Source: Lachnospiraceae bacterium (GTDB lineage: Bacteria; Bacillota; Clostridia; Lachnospirales; Lachnospiraceae). Taken from it: a stretch of DNA of 64,000 nt. How positions within the stretch are numbered: the first letter of the stretch is position 1; every line of letters begins with the position of its first letter. Where the stretch lies: assembly GCA_017518735.1 (NCBI GenBank), contig JAFWTY010000009.1, forward strand, positions 61,016 through 125,015. Direction: 5' to 3'. Shown piece by piece: positions 43,837 through 52,649 of this stretch. A program made the translations under genes and the position numbers. Under the pieces are notes generated by a model. That model did not search any database. It worked only from the letters and a program-made list of their open reading frames with translations, and was not told where the DNA came from.

Positions 43837-44598
43837 ATGGCGGAATATACGCAGGAAGAATTAATTGAAAAGTTAAAGGCCGGAGAGATTCCGGAAGAAG
43901 CACAAGCTTATGTGAATGAGCAGATGGCGGTACTTGGCGAAAAGTTTGATCCAAAGGTTCGTGTCGAGAGAGCGAAAAACCTTCTGGAGAGCAAATACGA
44001 CGGAGAATTCAAAATCATGGTTTACCGCGGACAGCAGATTGCGGACAGGTTCTTCACCGTGAATGCATATAATACAGAATTCCCGGAAATCGTTTTTGAA
44101 GCAAAAGTCGGAATCTATGAAGATATTCTGGATGATTCTTATGTTATGAGAAGAATCTGTAAGAAAATGGAAGATGCGTTAACGGAGAATGCATTGTTCC
44201 ATCCCGATCGTTATAGAATTTACGTTGAGTCCAGTATAAAGATTTCATATTTGACAGACGTAGAGATGTCTTATACGGAGCTTCCGCAGAAATTCCCCGG
44301 GAATAGATATAATGTATCCCTGTTTGTGGTTCCCGGAAGTGAAAAAACCGGAATTACGGCTGAAACCGTAAAAGAATTATTCAAAGGTTTTGAAGCTTTT
44401 TCAGGAAAACTGAATATCTACAGCACGGATTTGGAACAGTATCGAAAAGCAGAAGAGTATTTAAATTCATTCCCCAGGATCTATCATGATTTTACCGAAA
44501 TGATGAAACCCGGTCTGGTGGGAAGCTATATGATAAAGAACGGACAGATTGTTGATGATGACAATACGCTTGGAAAGAAACTGGAAGAGTTTTTCTAA
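43837..44598 (+). CDS. Unknown cassette protein, paralogue of 46291-46980
   Basis: Not recognised. The 253-residue protein has no signal peptide or membrane helix. It contains FDPKVRVERAKNLLESKYDG, FTVNAYNTEFPEIVFEAK, DDSYVMRRICKKM, FSGKLNIYS and RIYHDFTEM, each echoed in the second cassette's protein (FDPELKTTRAEELL, FEAIIGDVEDYVDDSY, FSGYFNLYS, RIYSDFTIE). Always sitting between a WXG100-like gene and a lipase gene, it may be an immunity protein, cytosolic chaperone or co-exported part. The ATG at 43837 follows TTGGAG by 9 bases; a TTG at 43822 is less likely. Confidence 0.6.
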   Translation: MAEYTQEELIEKLKAGEIPEEAQAYVNEQMAVLGEKFDPKVRVERAKNLLESKYDGEFKIMVYRGQQIADRFFTVNAYNTEFPEIVFEAKVGIYEDILDDSYVMRRICKKMEDALTENALFHPDRYRIYVESSIKISYLTDVEMSYTELPQKFPGNRYNVSLFVVPGSEKTGITAETVKELFKGFEAFSGKLNIYSTDLEQYRKAEEYLNSFPRIYHDFTEMMKPGLVGSYMIKNGQIVDDDNTLGKKLEEFF

Positions 44599-44622
44599 GG
44601 GTTGAAAGATAAGAGGTTTAAG

Positions 44623-45918
44623 ATGGCAGCTAATTTAAACGATTCAGAATTGAGATTTCTTTCGGAACTTGTTTATTCGGATATGGAAGAAGGTCTTACC
44701 ATAGGCGAAAACGTTCAGAATCATTATGATGCATCAGGTCATGGAGACGGAAATGCAGATACCGCAATGCGTCAGATGGCAAGACTTGATAATCCTGCAA
44801 CATCTGGTTGCGGTGATTATAAAGTTCTCGATGTGTGCGATATGGAAGGCTTTCCGAATGGTATGTATGCCATGGTTGTGGAGACAGATGATCACCATGC
44901 CGCAATTGTATTCCGTGGAACCAACGAAGGTCATGAATGGGTTACGGAAGACCTGGCCCTTTTAAACAGAGGAGCAGAAGAAACAGCAGAGCAGAGAGCT
45001 GCAAGAGAGTATCTGGAATCCATAATGAATGATCCGAAATATGATCAGTATAACTTTACAATCATGGGACATTCTCTCGGCGGAGAACTTGCTATGCATG
45101 CGGCAATTACATCCGGTAACCAGGATCGAATCGATCGCGTTGTAAGTTTGGATGGCCCTGGTTTTTCTCAGGAATATCTGGATGTGCATGCTGCTGAAAT
45201 CGCATCTCTTACGGATAAGGGAAAGATGGAACACTATCAGTGGAGCCTGGTAGGTGATATGCTTAACCAGCCGGATGGTGTAAAGAATAAATATCTGGAA
45301 GCAGCGGATACTTACAATCAGGACTGGGATGTTCTTGGAATTGGACGTCATGATTTAAACAGTCTGAAGGTGGATGAGAACGGAAACTTTATCGAAGGAG
45401 AAAAAGATCCTACCGCAGAGGTAGCAGGTACGATTTCCAGAATTGCCGACTGGTCAAACGAAGGTATTCTTAACAAAATACTTACTGCAGCAACCCTGTA
45501 TCTTACGATTAAATACCTTCTTCCTACCCTGGTTACGGTGGCGATTGTTGCAGGTGCATGCCTTTTACTGGTAAACGGAATCAAGGCTCTTTGGGATGCA
45601 ATTACCAAGAAGCAGGTAAGCGGAACCTACGAGACAGACTTAGCAGCTCTTCGCAAGCTGTCGGAAGATATGGAAACCATCTCCTCCGAACTGTACTGTG
45701 TGGAAAAGGATGCAAACAATATTGCAAGCAGTATCCAGAGTAAAACCGCGGATATGTGGATTCTTGTAAACCATATCAAAGGCATTCTTGATGATGTTCA
45801 TGACGAAGCACAGAAATTCGGATTCTCAGCAAATCTCTTCATCGACTGTGCCGGTGATTATCATCAGCTGGAAGGAAGAGTGGAAGGTCTGTACGGACAG
45901 GTTAAGACGGTAGGGTAA
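44623..45918 (+). CDS. Lipase-domain putative type VII effector (cassette 1)
   Basis: A 431-residue protein with an N-terminal alpha/beta-hydrolase of the lipase class 3 type: HHAAIVFRGTNEGHEW (oxyanion region) and the nucleophile elbow GHSLGG with a serine near residue 160, plus candidate Asp and His further on (LGIGRHDLNSL). A hydrophobic stretch (LPTLVTVAIVAGACLLLV, about 300-325) follows, then a helical C-terminus of about 100 residues (DLAALRKLSEDMETISSELY). This lipase-first, helical-tail-last layout resembles the reverse-architecture type VII lipase TslA of S. aureus. The ATG at 44623 follows AAGAGG. The target lipids are unknown. Confidence 0.78.
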   Translation: MAANLNDSELRFLSELVYSDMEEGLTIGENVQNHYDASGHGDGNADTAMRQMARLDNPATSGCGDYKVLDVCDMEGFPNGMYAMVVETDDHHAAIVFRGTNEGHEWVTEDLALLNRGAEETAEQRAAREYLESIMNDPKYDQYNFTIMGHSLGGELAMHAAITSGNQDRIDRVVSLDGPGFSQEYLDVHAAEIASLTDKGKMEHYQWSLVGDMLNQPDGVKNKYLEAADTYNQDWDVLGIGRHDLNSLKVDENGNFIEGEKDPTAEVAGTISRIADWSNEGILNKILTAATLYLTIKYLLPTLVTVAIVAGACLLLVNGIKALWDAITKKQVSGTYETDLAALRKLSEDMETISSELYCVEKDANNIASSIQSKTADMWILVNHIKGILDDVHDEAQKFGFSANLFIDCAGDYHQLEGRVEGLYGQVKTVG

Positions 45919-45943
45919 CGTTTAGCAACAAAGGGAGTTATAG

Positions 45944-46279
45944 ATGAGTACGAACATTGATCATGATTATCAGGCGGCGTTGAATAGGGCACAGGAACTG
46001 GAAGACAGCGCAGATAGACTCAAAAAAAAGATAGAAAGACTTGAACTTGTTCAAAGTAATTTACTATCTTGCTGGGAAGGTTCTTCTGCTGATGAGATGC
46101 AAAAGAAAGTAACAAAAATGATAGATTTGCTAAATGATAAGCAAAGTAATGCCAGAAGCATAGCTAATTCCATTCGTGTTATATCTACAGCATGGTATGA
46201 AGCAGAAAAAAGAGCACAAGAGTTAATGGAAGCAAGGAGAAAATTGCTAGAAAACGCACAAAAAATTACAGGACATTAA
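45944..46279 (+). CDS. WXG100-like partner, first gene of lipase cassette 2
   Basis: A 111-residue helical hairpin with WEG in the turn (LSCWEGSSADEMQKK). It shares with the protein at 43433 the opening DHDYQAALNRAQELEDSADR and a C-terminal YEAEKRAQELMEARRK helix. Codon use here turns clearly more AT-rich than in the operon before. First of three genes repeating the order partner, unknown protein, lipase. Confidence 0.82.
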   Translation: MSTNIDHDYQAALNRAQELEDSADRLKKKIERLELVQSNLLSCWEGSSADEMQKKVTKMIDLLNDKQSNARSIANSIRVISTAWYEAEKRAQELMEARRKLLENAQKITGH

Positions 46280-46290
46280 GGGACTAGTTT

Positions 46291-46980
46291 ATGGATGGTA
46301 ATAATGCATTTTTTGAGAAAATGAATGTGTCAGAGGATGAAATCAACAGCTTTATAAAAGAAAGGTTTGATCCTGAGTTAAAGACAACCAGAGCTGAGGA
46401 ATTGCTAAACGAAAAATATAATTTAAATTTTGAAATATCTCAGTACTGTGGACATTTTGAATCGTACGAAGCATATAGAGTTTTTGCATATGAAAAGAAT
46501 CACCCGGATATTACTTTTGAAGCAATTATAGGAGATGTAGAAGATTATGTAGATGATTCATATGCTTCAAAGTGTATATGTCATAACATGGCAAATTATC
46601 TTGAAGAGCAGATTGATTATAAAGAATCATTTTTTTATTTCTATGTTGAATCTTTGCCGGTTATTCTTCCAACAAAAGATTATAAGATGGATTTTAAGAA
46701 ATTGGCGGAGGAGTTTCCTAAGAATAAATATAGTATTTATTTATTTTTAATTTCAAAAGATGGAATAGAAAAAACAGTTGGAGATGATATTATCGACAAT
46801 CTCTTTAAAAAAATCCCACAGTTTTCAGGTTATTTTAATCTGTATTCTATCCCTGAATCAAAAGAGAAAGAGGTTCTTCAATACTTGAGCACGAGGACCC
46901 GAATTTATTCGGATTTTACAATAGAGTATAAGGATAGATTGGTATATCGTAAAGCATTTTCAAATGGAACAGTACACTAA
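46291..46980 (+). CDS. Unknown cassette protein, paralogue of 43837-44598
   Basis: Not recognised. The 229-residue soluble protein aligns by eye over most of its length with the product of 43837-44598, including RFDPELKTTRAEELLNEKY, DITFEAIIGDVEDYVDDSYA, FPKNKYSIYLFL and TRTRIYSDFTIEYKDRL. The two differ strongly elsewhere, as expected for a partner that must match a specific toxin. AT-rich sequence. It lies 11 bases after the WXG100-like gene and 18 bases before the lipase gene. Confidence 0.6.
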   Translation: MDGNNAFFEKMNVSEDEINSFIKERFDPELKTTRAEELLNEKYNLNFEISQYCGHFESYEAYRVFAYEKNHPDITFEAIIGDVEDYVDDSYASKCICHNMANYLEEQIDYKESFFYFYVESLPVILPTKDYKMDFKKLAEEFPKNKYSIYLFLISKDGIEKTVGDDIIDNLFKKIPQFSGYFNLYSIPESKEKEVLQYLSTRTRIYSDFTIEYKDRLVYRKAFSNGTVH

Positions 46981-46998
46981 GAATGGTGAGAGAATAAT

Positions 46999-48507
46999 AT
47001 GAATCAGTGTTATCTTACAGAAGATGAATTAGTATGGGCAATCATAAATGATGCAGCATATCTTGATGCGATGGATGGAATGACAATTCAAGAAGTTGTG
47101 GATATGTATGATTCCGGAGCAACAGAATTTGATGATATTCCAGATTTAAAGAAGGGAACCATTAATGTTGCCGAAAAAGCCTTGACTATTAATAAATATG
47201 TCGAAATGGCAAATCAATCAGGAGATCCTGATTTAATTGCAAAAGTAAATGAATTAATGGATTCCAAAATTGTAAAAGCATATAACTATGAAACCGCAGA
47301 TGGAAATGGTGTTTACTGTAATTTAATTGAAATCGGTGACAGGGAACCCAAGGAGGTGATTGCTTCATTCAGAGGAACAAATGCCGGAATGGAAGCCGTA
47401 ACCGAAGATGCGGCGATTGGTTTGATAGATGGGTATTCCACGGAACAAATGAAATACATTCCTGCTATTATGAATGATATCGGGAAGAGATATCAAGGTA
47501 CAGATTATACAATATCTACAACCGGTCATTCACTTGGTGCATTTGATGCGGAGGTTGCGGCATTAACCATTTGCGGCAGTAACACTTATGGGATGGATCC
47601 GGAAATACAGAGTGATCTTAAAAAACACTTTGGGGTGCTGTTAAAAATAGATGGCCCATCCGGATATGACGAGTTTTATGAAAATAATGCAGATGGTTTT
47701 AATTATTTGAATGATAACGGAAAATACTGCGTTTATCACGCAAGCAATATCTCTGTTTTTGGCAATTGCCCACCGATTAAAGAAGGTAATGAAGTATTCT
47801 TGGACTCTGAAGGGGTTTCGGTGTTTGGAATAGAGTTTGGTATGCATCCTATTTTCAAGTATTTTTCTAAGAATGGAAACAGTGTAAAGGTATTTGAGAA
47901 TCCGGCAGATTTTTATAAGCAACTGGTTGATAATTTAAAGCATGGTTTTGACAATAAGGATTCGAATGGAATTCAATCAATTGTCCTATTTGCGATTTTC
48001 TATAATGCACTCTACGGATACTTAAACAATCCTGCAGACTTTTATAACAATCTTATTCAGGCATATACTAAATTTAATATTAAAATACCACCTCAGTTGG
48101 ATTTTTTTGCCAAACTGTTTATGGGTGCTTTAAAATTTGATATAGCTAAGGCATTGAACTATGTATTTATAATTAATTTTTTCAGGAGATGTGCTGAAAA
48201 AATAAAAGTTGATAAGATTTATGTAGAACTGGATAAACTGAAGCTGGTCTCAGAAGAATTGGATGATATCTCCGCAAGTTTATTGAAGGATGCAGAAATT
48301 ATCAAAGCGGCCGGTGACGGACTTAATGGAGACATCATAAGTAACTATATTAAGAACAGAATTCATTCATGCGCATCAAAGGTTGAAGAGTATTCTGAAA
48401 AATCTAAATCGGCTGGGTATTTATGTTTATTATCTGCCAATAAATATTCCGCAGCAGAAAATCTGGTAGAGAATAAATATGAGGAAGTAAAGAGTGTAGC
48501 TCTTTAG
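46999..48507 (+). CDS. Lipase-domain putative type VII effector (cassette 2)
   Basis: A 502-residue protein. The N-terminal hydrolase shows EVIASFRGTNAGMEAV and the elbow TTGHSLGAFDAEVAAL with the catalytic serine, then LLKIDGPSGYDEF; HPIFKYF or nearby histidines may complete the triad. The C-terminal half is hydrophobic and helical (SIVLFAIFYNALYGYL, ALNYVFIINFF), ending in a LxxVSEELDDISASLLKDAE helix that echoes the tail of the first lipase protein (LRKLSEDMETISSEL). Sequence is AT-rich relative to the region. Likely a second type VII lipase toxin, paired with the two preceding genes. No signal peptide. Confidence 0.75.
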   Translation: MNQCYLTEDELVWAIINDAAYLDAMDGMTIQEVVDMYDSGATEFDDIPDLKKGTINVAEKALTINKYVEMANQSGDPDLIAKVNELMDSKIVKAYNYETADGNGVYCNLIEIGDREPKEVIASFRGTNAGMEAVTEDAAIGLIDGYSTEQMKYIPAIMNDIGKRYQGTDYTISTTGHSLGAFDAEVAALTICGSNTYGMDPEIQSDLKKHFGVLLKIDGPSGYDEFYENNADGFNYLNDNGKYCVYHASNISVFGNCPPIKEGNEVFLDSEGVSVFGIEFGMHPIFKYFSKNGNSVKVFENPADFYKQLVDNLKHGFDNKDSNGIQSIVLFAIFYNALYGYLNNPADFYNNLIQAYTKFNIKIPPQLDFFAKLFMGALKFDIAKALNYVFIINFFRRCAEKIKVDKIYVELDKLKLVSEELDDISASLLKDAEIIKAAGDGLNGDIISNYIKNRIHSCASKVEEYSEKSKSAGYLCLLSANKYSAAENLVENKYEEVKSVAL

Positions 48508-48534
48508 TATATTGACGAGTATTTTTACATCCCC

Positions 48535-48568
48535 TATGCAACATGGAATCATTATTCTTTGTTGCATA
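48535..48568 (+). promoter_or_regulatory. Inverted repeat upstream of the phosphatase-kinase genes
   Basis: TATGCAACA (48535-48543) and TGTTGCATA (48560-48568) are a perfect 9-bp inverted repeat 16 bases apart. No T run follows, so it is more likely an operator or weak stem than a terminator. A possible -35 TTGCAT overlaps its right arm, with TATTAG 18 bases on. Confidence 0.45.
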
Positions 48569-48608
48569 AGAAATAGTAATAAAACTATTAGTATGATAAG
48601 GGGGCCAT

Positions 48609-49382
48609 ATGGCGACCTACCAAATTGAGTATTCCTGCGGCAGCAACATCGGTCTCTGTCGCAAGAATAATCAGGACAATTATATATGTTTGGGACAGTA
48701 TCGTGATCTGGAAACCGATATCACGGAAATCCTGACCGGAACCACTCCTATAGGCAAGGAGTGTGTTTTTGGTGTTTTTGACGGACTTGGAGGAGAAGAG
48801 TTCGGAGAGATTGCATCCCTAATCGCAGCAAAAAGAATCCGCAATACTGTTTTTGACAGAAAACTGAAAGAGAAAGCTTCCGCGTATTGTGTGGAGGCAA
48901 ACAAAGCCATCTGCGATTATGCGGATGAGAATGAAATCTTTGCGATGGGAACAACGGCTGCTTTTCTGGTTTTTGCAAAGAAAGAGATTCTTCTTTGCAA
49001 TATCGGAGACAGCAGAATCTACTTCTTTTCAGAGGATAAGATGGAGCAGATTTCTTACGATCATGTACTTCTGGGAACCCAGTATGCCAAACCGCCCCTT
49101 ACTCAGAAACTCGGAATAAGGGAAGAGGAATTGGTTCTGGATCCTTTCTTTTCGTCCGGCACATACCGGGAAGGAGATGTATTCCTGATCTGCTCGGATG
49201 GTTTGACGGATATGGTTCCTTTGGAGGAAATCAAAGAAATCGTTCTTCAGGAAGAAACACAGAATTGTGCATCGGTATTAATTGAAAAAGCCCTTGAGAA
49301 TGGCGGAAGAGATAACACTACCGTAATCGTTTGCAAAGTAATCGGTAAATCCAAGAAGCGGAAGGAGACGAAAAATGGATAA
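48609..49382 (+). CDS. PP2C-type Ser/Thr phosphatase
   Basis: Metal-dependent phosphatase (PrpC/Stp family), 257 residues, that should reverse the locus kinases. Motifs: GLCRKNNQDNY, FGVFDGLGGEEFGE with metal-binding aspartate, GTTAAFLV, LCNIGDSRIYFF, LICSDGLTDMV and GGRDNTTVIVC. All metal ligands seem present. The C-terminus is basic (KSKKRKETKNG). It overlaps the kinase gene by eight bases, a common bacterial kinase/phosphatase arrangement. Confidence 0.93.
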   Translation: MATYQIEYSCGSNIGLCRKNNQDNYICLGQYRDLETDITEILTGTTPIGKECVFGVFDGLGGEEFGEIASLIAAKRIRNTVFDRKLKEKASAYCVEANKAICDYADENEIFAMGTTAAFLVFAKKEILLCNIGDSRIYFFSEDKMEQISYDHVLLGTQYAKPPLTQKLGIREEELVLDPFFSSGTYREGDVFLICSDGLTDMVPLEEIKEIVLQEETQNCASVLIEKALENGGRDNTTVIVCKVIGKSKKRKETKNG

Positions 49383-51645
49383 TGAATTCTTAAAGAGTGT
49401 ATGGCCTGATTGGGAAATCGAAAAAAGACTCGGAAAGGGAGCATACGGTGAGGTTTACAAAGTCGGTCGTCATGACAGTAATGTTGACAGTTATGCGGCG
49501 ATTAAGGTAATTACCATTCCGAATGATGAATCCGAAGTGGAATCCTTAAAAGCAGATGGATTCGATTTAGACAACACAAAGCATTATTTCCAGAATATCG
49601 TCGATGATTTCGTAAATGAAATCAAAATGATGGAGTCCTTAAAAGGCGTTCCGAATATTGTCAGCGTGGAAGACTATAAGGTTGTTCCGAGGCAGGAGGG
49701 AATCGGCTGGGATATTCTGATTCGTATGGAGCTTTTGACTCCGTTTAATGAATTTATTCAGGATCATTCCCTGATGGAAAAAGATGTAATCCGTCTCGGT
49801 ATCGATATCTGTTCCGCATTGGAAATCTGTGGTCAAAAAGGAATCATCCATAGAGATATCAAGCCGGAAAACATTTTCTTAAATGAATACGGAAACTATA
49901 AACTTGGTGATTTCGGAATTGCCAGAAAATTGGAAAACACTACAGGTGGCCTTTCTCAGAAGGGAACCTTCAATTACATGGCACCCGAGGTTGCAAGCGG
50001 CGGAGAATATGATGCGAGAGTGGACATCTACTCGCTTGGTATTGTATTGTATCGTCTCCTGAACGAAAACCGTCTTCCTTTCCTGGATACGGATGCAAAA
50101 CTGATGAATCCGAACGAGAGAAAGATTGCGGTAGAAAGAAGATTAAAAGGAGAGGCACTTCCTGTCCCGACCAAAGCATCTCCCGCGATGGCAAATCTGA
50201 TTTTAAGAGCCTGCTCTTTTAATCGCAACAACCGTTTCCCGACGGCAACAGATATGAAAAACGCATTGCTTGCGGTTATGACGGGTTCCTATGTTTCCAT
50301 ACCGATTGTGGCAGATGATAAGACGGAAGTGATTTTACCTTCCCCGGATGATAAAACCGTAGCACTTGCAAACAACATGAATGCCGCACCGGTTAATAGC
50401 ACATTCGGACAGGCTCCTGCAAAAAAGAAATCACCGCTGCCTATTATCATCGGTATCGTAGCCGGCTTATTGATTTTCGGAGTGGGAGGATTCTTTGCTG
50501 CAAAGTTTTTCGCCGGTAAGAATGAGAATTCCAAGAAGAATGAAAAGGAAATAGCATCCGTTTCCGAAGAGGAAAGTGCAGAAGAGATATCGGATTCCGA
50601 TGTCTCCGACGAGGAAAAGGAAGCAATCCAGGCTAAACTGGATGAGGCGGAAGAATATGCTTCTAAGGATGACTATAAGAAAGCAATTGAAATCTTAGAG
50701 GGGGCACAGAAAACTTATCCGGACTCCGAGCTGATCAAAAACAGACTGGCGGAGTATACGGAAGCCCTTGCAAAACAGCAGAAGACCATTGCAATGAATG
50801 AAGCTGCGGATCTTGCGGCAAACGGAGATTACAAAGGTGCAAGAGACCGTATCAAAGAAGCAATGGATGAGTACGGAGAAGACGACGAATACACCAAAAA
50901 GTATGACGAATACAATAAAAAGTATGTTGCCGAAGTAAAGGCTGAAGCTTTGACAAAGGCAACGGAATATGAAGAAGCCGGTGATTATGTGAATGCATAC
51001 AAGGCTTTGAAGGAAGCTTCCAAAGAAATCGGTCAGGACAGCGATGTTGACGGTAAAATGACCGAATACGAGAATAAGATTGTATCCGATGCACTTACGC
51101 AGGCAGATGCGGCAATGGCAGAAAGAAAGTATTCGGAAGCAATTCGTATTGTGGAGGATGCGCTTACCACATTACCCGGAAATCAGACATTAAATGATAA
51201 GAAGGTGGAGATTGAGAACAGTAAGCCGGTTTCCATCACAACGCTTACTCCGTTAAATGGCGGATTTGATTGGAATGAAGGAGATCCGACGGATCCGTTT
51301 GGAAATACTTATTCGGATGTAAGTAATTATGCTATTTTTAAAAGTACGTATTCTTGGACGGATCAAGGCGGATATGAGGAATATCGTCTGTATGGTGATT
51401 ACAAGACATTGTCTGCTTCCATAGCACCGCAAGCAGATATAGTGGTAGCAGGTAAAGGGCAGATACAGGTATATGCAGATGACAAATTGGTATATACTTC
51501 TCCTGTAGTAAACAGGAAAACAGACTCTTTTAGTTTCGAAGTGGACATTACCGGAGCGGAGTATGTAAAAATAGTATATACAGTTTTTGCACACTCTGGT
51601 ACAGATAACACCCTCATCCTCATGGACGTGAACCTTTGGAAATAG
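49375..51645 (+). CDS. Transmembrane Ser/Thr kinase with TPR-like and NPCBM-like outer region
   Basis: A 756-residue Hanks-type kinase. Catalytic domain 10-300: GKGAYGEVYKV, AAIKVI, IIHRDIKPENIF, LGDFGIAR, GTFNYMAPEV, DIYSLGIVLYR, all complete. A juxtamembrane stretch has threonine motifs KTEVIL (T317) and KTVAL (T328). A membrane helix (PLPIIIGIVAGLLIFGVGGF) lies near 355-380; the outer part has helical TPR-like repeats (EEYASKDDYKKAIEILEGA) and a C-terminal beta domain (GQIQVYADDKLVYTSPV) resembling NPCBM, a putative carbohydrate-binding module. It may sense cell-surface sugars and phosphorylate the FHA or zinc-ribbon proteins of this locus. Confidence 0.88.
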   Translation: MDNEFLKSVWPDWEIEKRLGKGAYGEVYKVGRHDSNVDSYAAIKVITIPNDESEVESLKADGFDLDNTKHYFQNIVDDFVNEIKMMESLKGVPNIVSVEDYKVVPRQEGIGWDILIRMELLTPFNEFIQDHSLMEKDVIRLGIDICSALEICGQKGIIHRDIKPENIFLNEYGNYKLGDFGIARKLENTTGGLSQKGTFNYMAPEVASGGEYDARVDIYSLGIVLYRLLNENRLPFLDTDAKLMNPNERKIAVERRLKGEALPVPTKASPAMANLILRACSFNRNNRFPTATDMKNALLAVMTGSYVSIPIVADDKTEVILPSPDDKTVALANNMNAAPVNSTFGQAPAKKKSPLPIIIGIVAGLLIFGVGGFFAAKFFAGKNENSKKNEKEIASVSEEESAEEISDSDVSDEEKEAIQAKLDEAEEYASKDDYKKAIEILEGAQKTYPDSELIKNRLAEYTEALAKQQKTIAMNEAADLAANGDYKGARDRIKEAMDEYGEDDEYTKKYDEYNKKYVAEVKAEALTKATEYEEAGDYVNAYKALKEASKEIGQDSDVDGKMTEYENKIVSDALTQADAAMAERKYSEAIRIVEDALTTLPGNQTLNDKKVEIENSKPVSITTLTPLNGGFDWNEGDPTDPFGNTYSDVSNYAIFKSTYSWTDQGGYEEYRLYGDYKTLSASIAPQADIVVAGKGQIQVYADDKLVYTSPVVNRKTDSFSFEVDITGAEYVKIVYTVFAHSGTDNTLILMDVNLWK

Positions 51646-51709
51646 TCCGTATATGAATTGATAATATACGTTATAAACAAACAAAACAAATGAACTAAGG
51701 AGAACCAAA

Positions 51710-52621
51710 ATGAAAATATGTAACCAGTGCGGAAATCAGGTAGACGACAGCGTGATGTTTTGCGGAAACTGCGGATATCAGTTTACAACACAGCAGAATT
51801 ATCAAGGCAACATGGATATGGGTATGCAGCAGAACTATCAGCCGAGCATGGACATGAATATGCAGCAGAACTACCAGGCCAACATGGATATGAATGCACA
51901 GCAGAATTACCAGCAGGGATATCAGCAGCCGTATTATGATCAGAATTATCAACAGAATTATTATGGTCAGAATTCTGCAATGAACGAAATGCAGAATGGT
52001 TATGCATATTCCAATCAGGGAAACGGCAGTCAGGTCGCTGCGGCACCTCAGAGTGGTCTTGGAGTTGCTGCTTTTATTCTTTCGTTTTTTGTTGCACCGG
52101 TTGGCTTGATTCTGGGTATCGTTGCACGTGCAAAGAGAGATGGAAAAAGAAAAGGCCTTGCAACGGCAGCAATTATCGTTTCGTCGATATTGTCGGTTGT
52201 TTGGATACTTATGTTTGCTGTTTTGATACCTAATATGGTTAAATATAACGAAAAAACGAGAGTTTCAAGTGATACGCAGTTTTGCGATACTTTTAAAACC
52301 GCCATCACGACCGCTATGATGGATCCCAGTGTAATTAATAATGATTATTGGTCGATTTATTATTTTTCCGACGGAGGCTGGCATGATATATCCGAACTTG
52401 GAGGAAGTACGGATAGTTATACATTCTGCGGAGCAATCCAGGAAATTGTAGGATTTGATCCTGCATACGCAGAAAGCTACCTTAAATCCTCTTACCTCGG
52501 TGGAAGAGCAAGCGGAATGCAGTTTAGGATTTCCGGTTATTCGGTAGAAGTTAGAATTCAGTATTCCGACTCCACCGGCAGGAAAGGCAGATACGGAGCA
52601 TATCCGATTACGGTAGATTAA
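51710..52621 (+). CDS. Zinc-ribbon membrane protein with pilin-like C-terminus
   Basis: A 303-residue protein with an N-terminal zinc ribbon (CNQCGNQ, CGNCGYQ), a Gln/Asn/Tyr/Met-rich repeat linker (27-110), a DUF4190-like hydrophobic pair (LGVAAFILSFFVAPVGLILG and AAIIVSSILSVVWILMF) and a C-terminal domain of about 110 residues: FCDTFKTAITTAMMDPSVI, YYFSDGGWHDISELGG, AIQEIVGFDPAYA and GRASGMQFRISGYSVEVRI. The same domain ends the protein at 30289-32541. A long hydrophobic helix leading into helix and strands is reminiscent of type IV pilins, an unproven reading. AAGGAG precedes the ATG. Confidence 0.65.
   Translation: MKICNQCGNQVDDSVMFCGNCGYQFTTQQNYQGNMDMGMQQNYQPSMDMNMQQNYQANMDMNAQQNYQQGYQQPYYDQNYQQNYYGQNSAMNEMQNGYAYSNQGNGSQVAAAPQSGLGVAAFILSFFVAPVGLILGIVARAKRDGKRKGLATAAIIVSSILSVVWILMFAVLIPNMVKYNEKTRVSSDTQFCDTFKTAITTAMMDPSVINNDYWSIYYFSDGGWHDISELGGSTDSYTFCGAIQEIVGFDPAYAESYLKSSYLGGRASGMQFRISGYSVEVRIQYSDSTGRKGRYGAYPITVD
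51791..51910 (+). repeat. 36-nt tandem repeat in a coding linker
   Basis: Three copies of a 12-codon unit (QQNYQxxMDMxx) at 51791-51826, 51827-51862 and 51863-51898 plus a partial fourth, within the zinc-ribbon gene. Confidence 0.85.
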
Positions 52622-52649
52622 GGAAAAAGCGGAAACGGCAGGAATTCGT

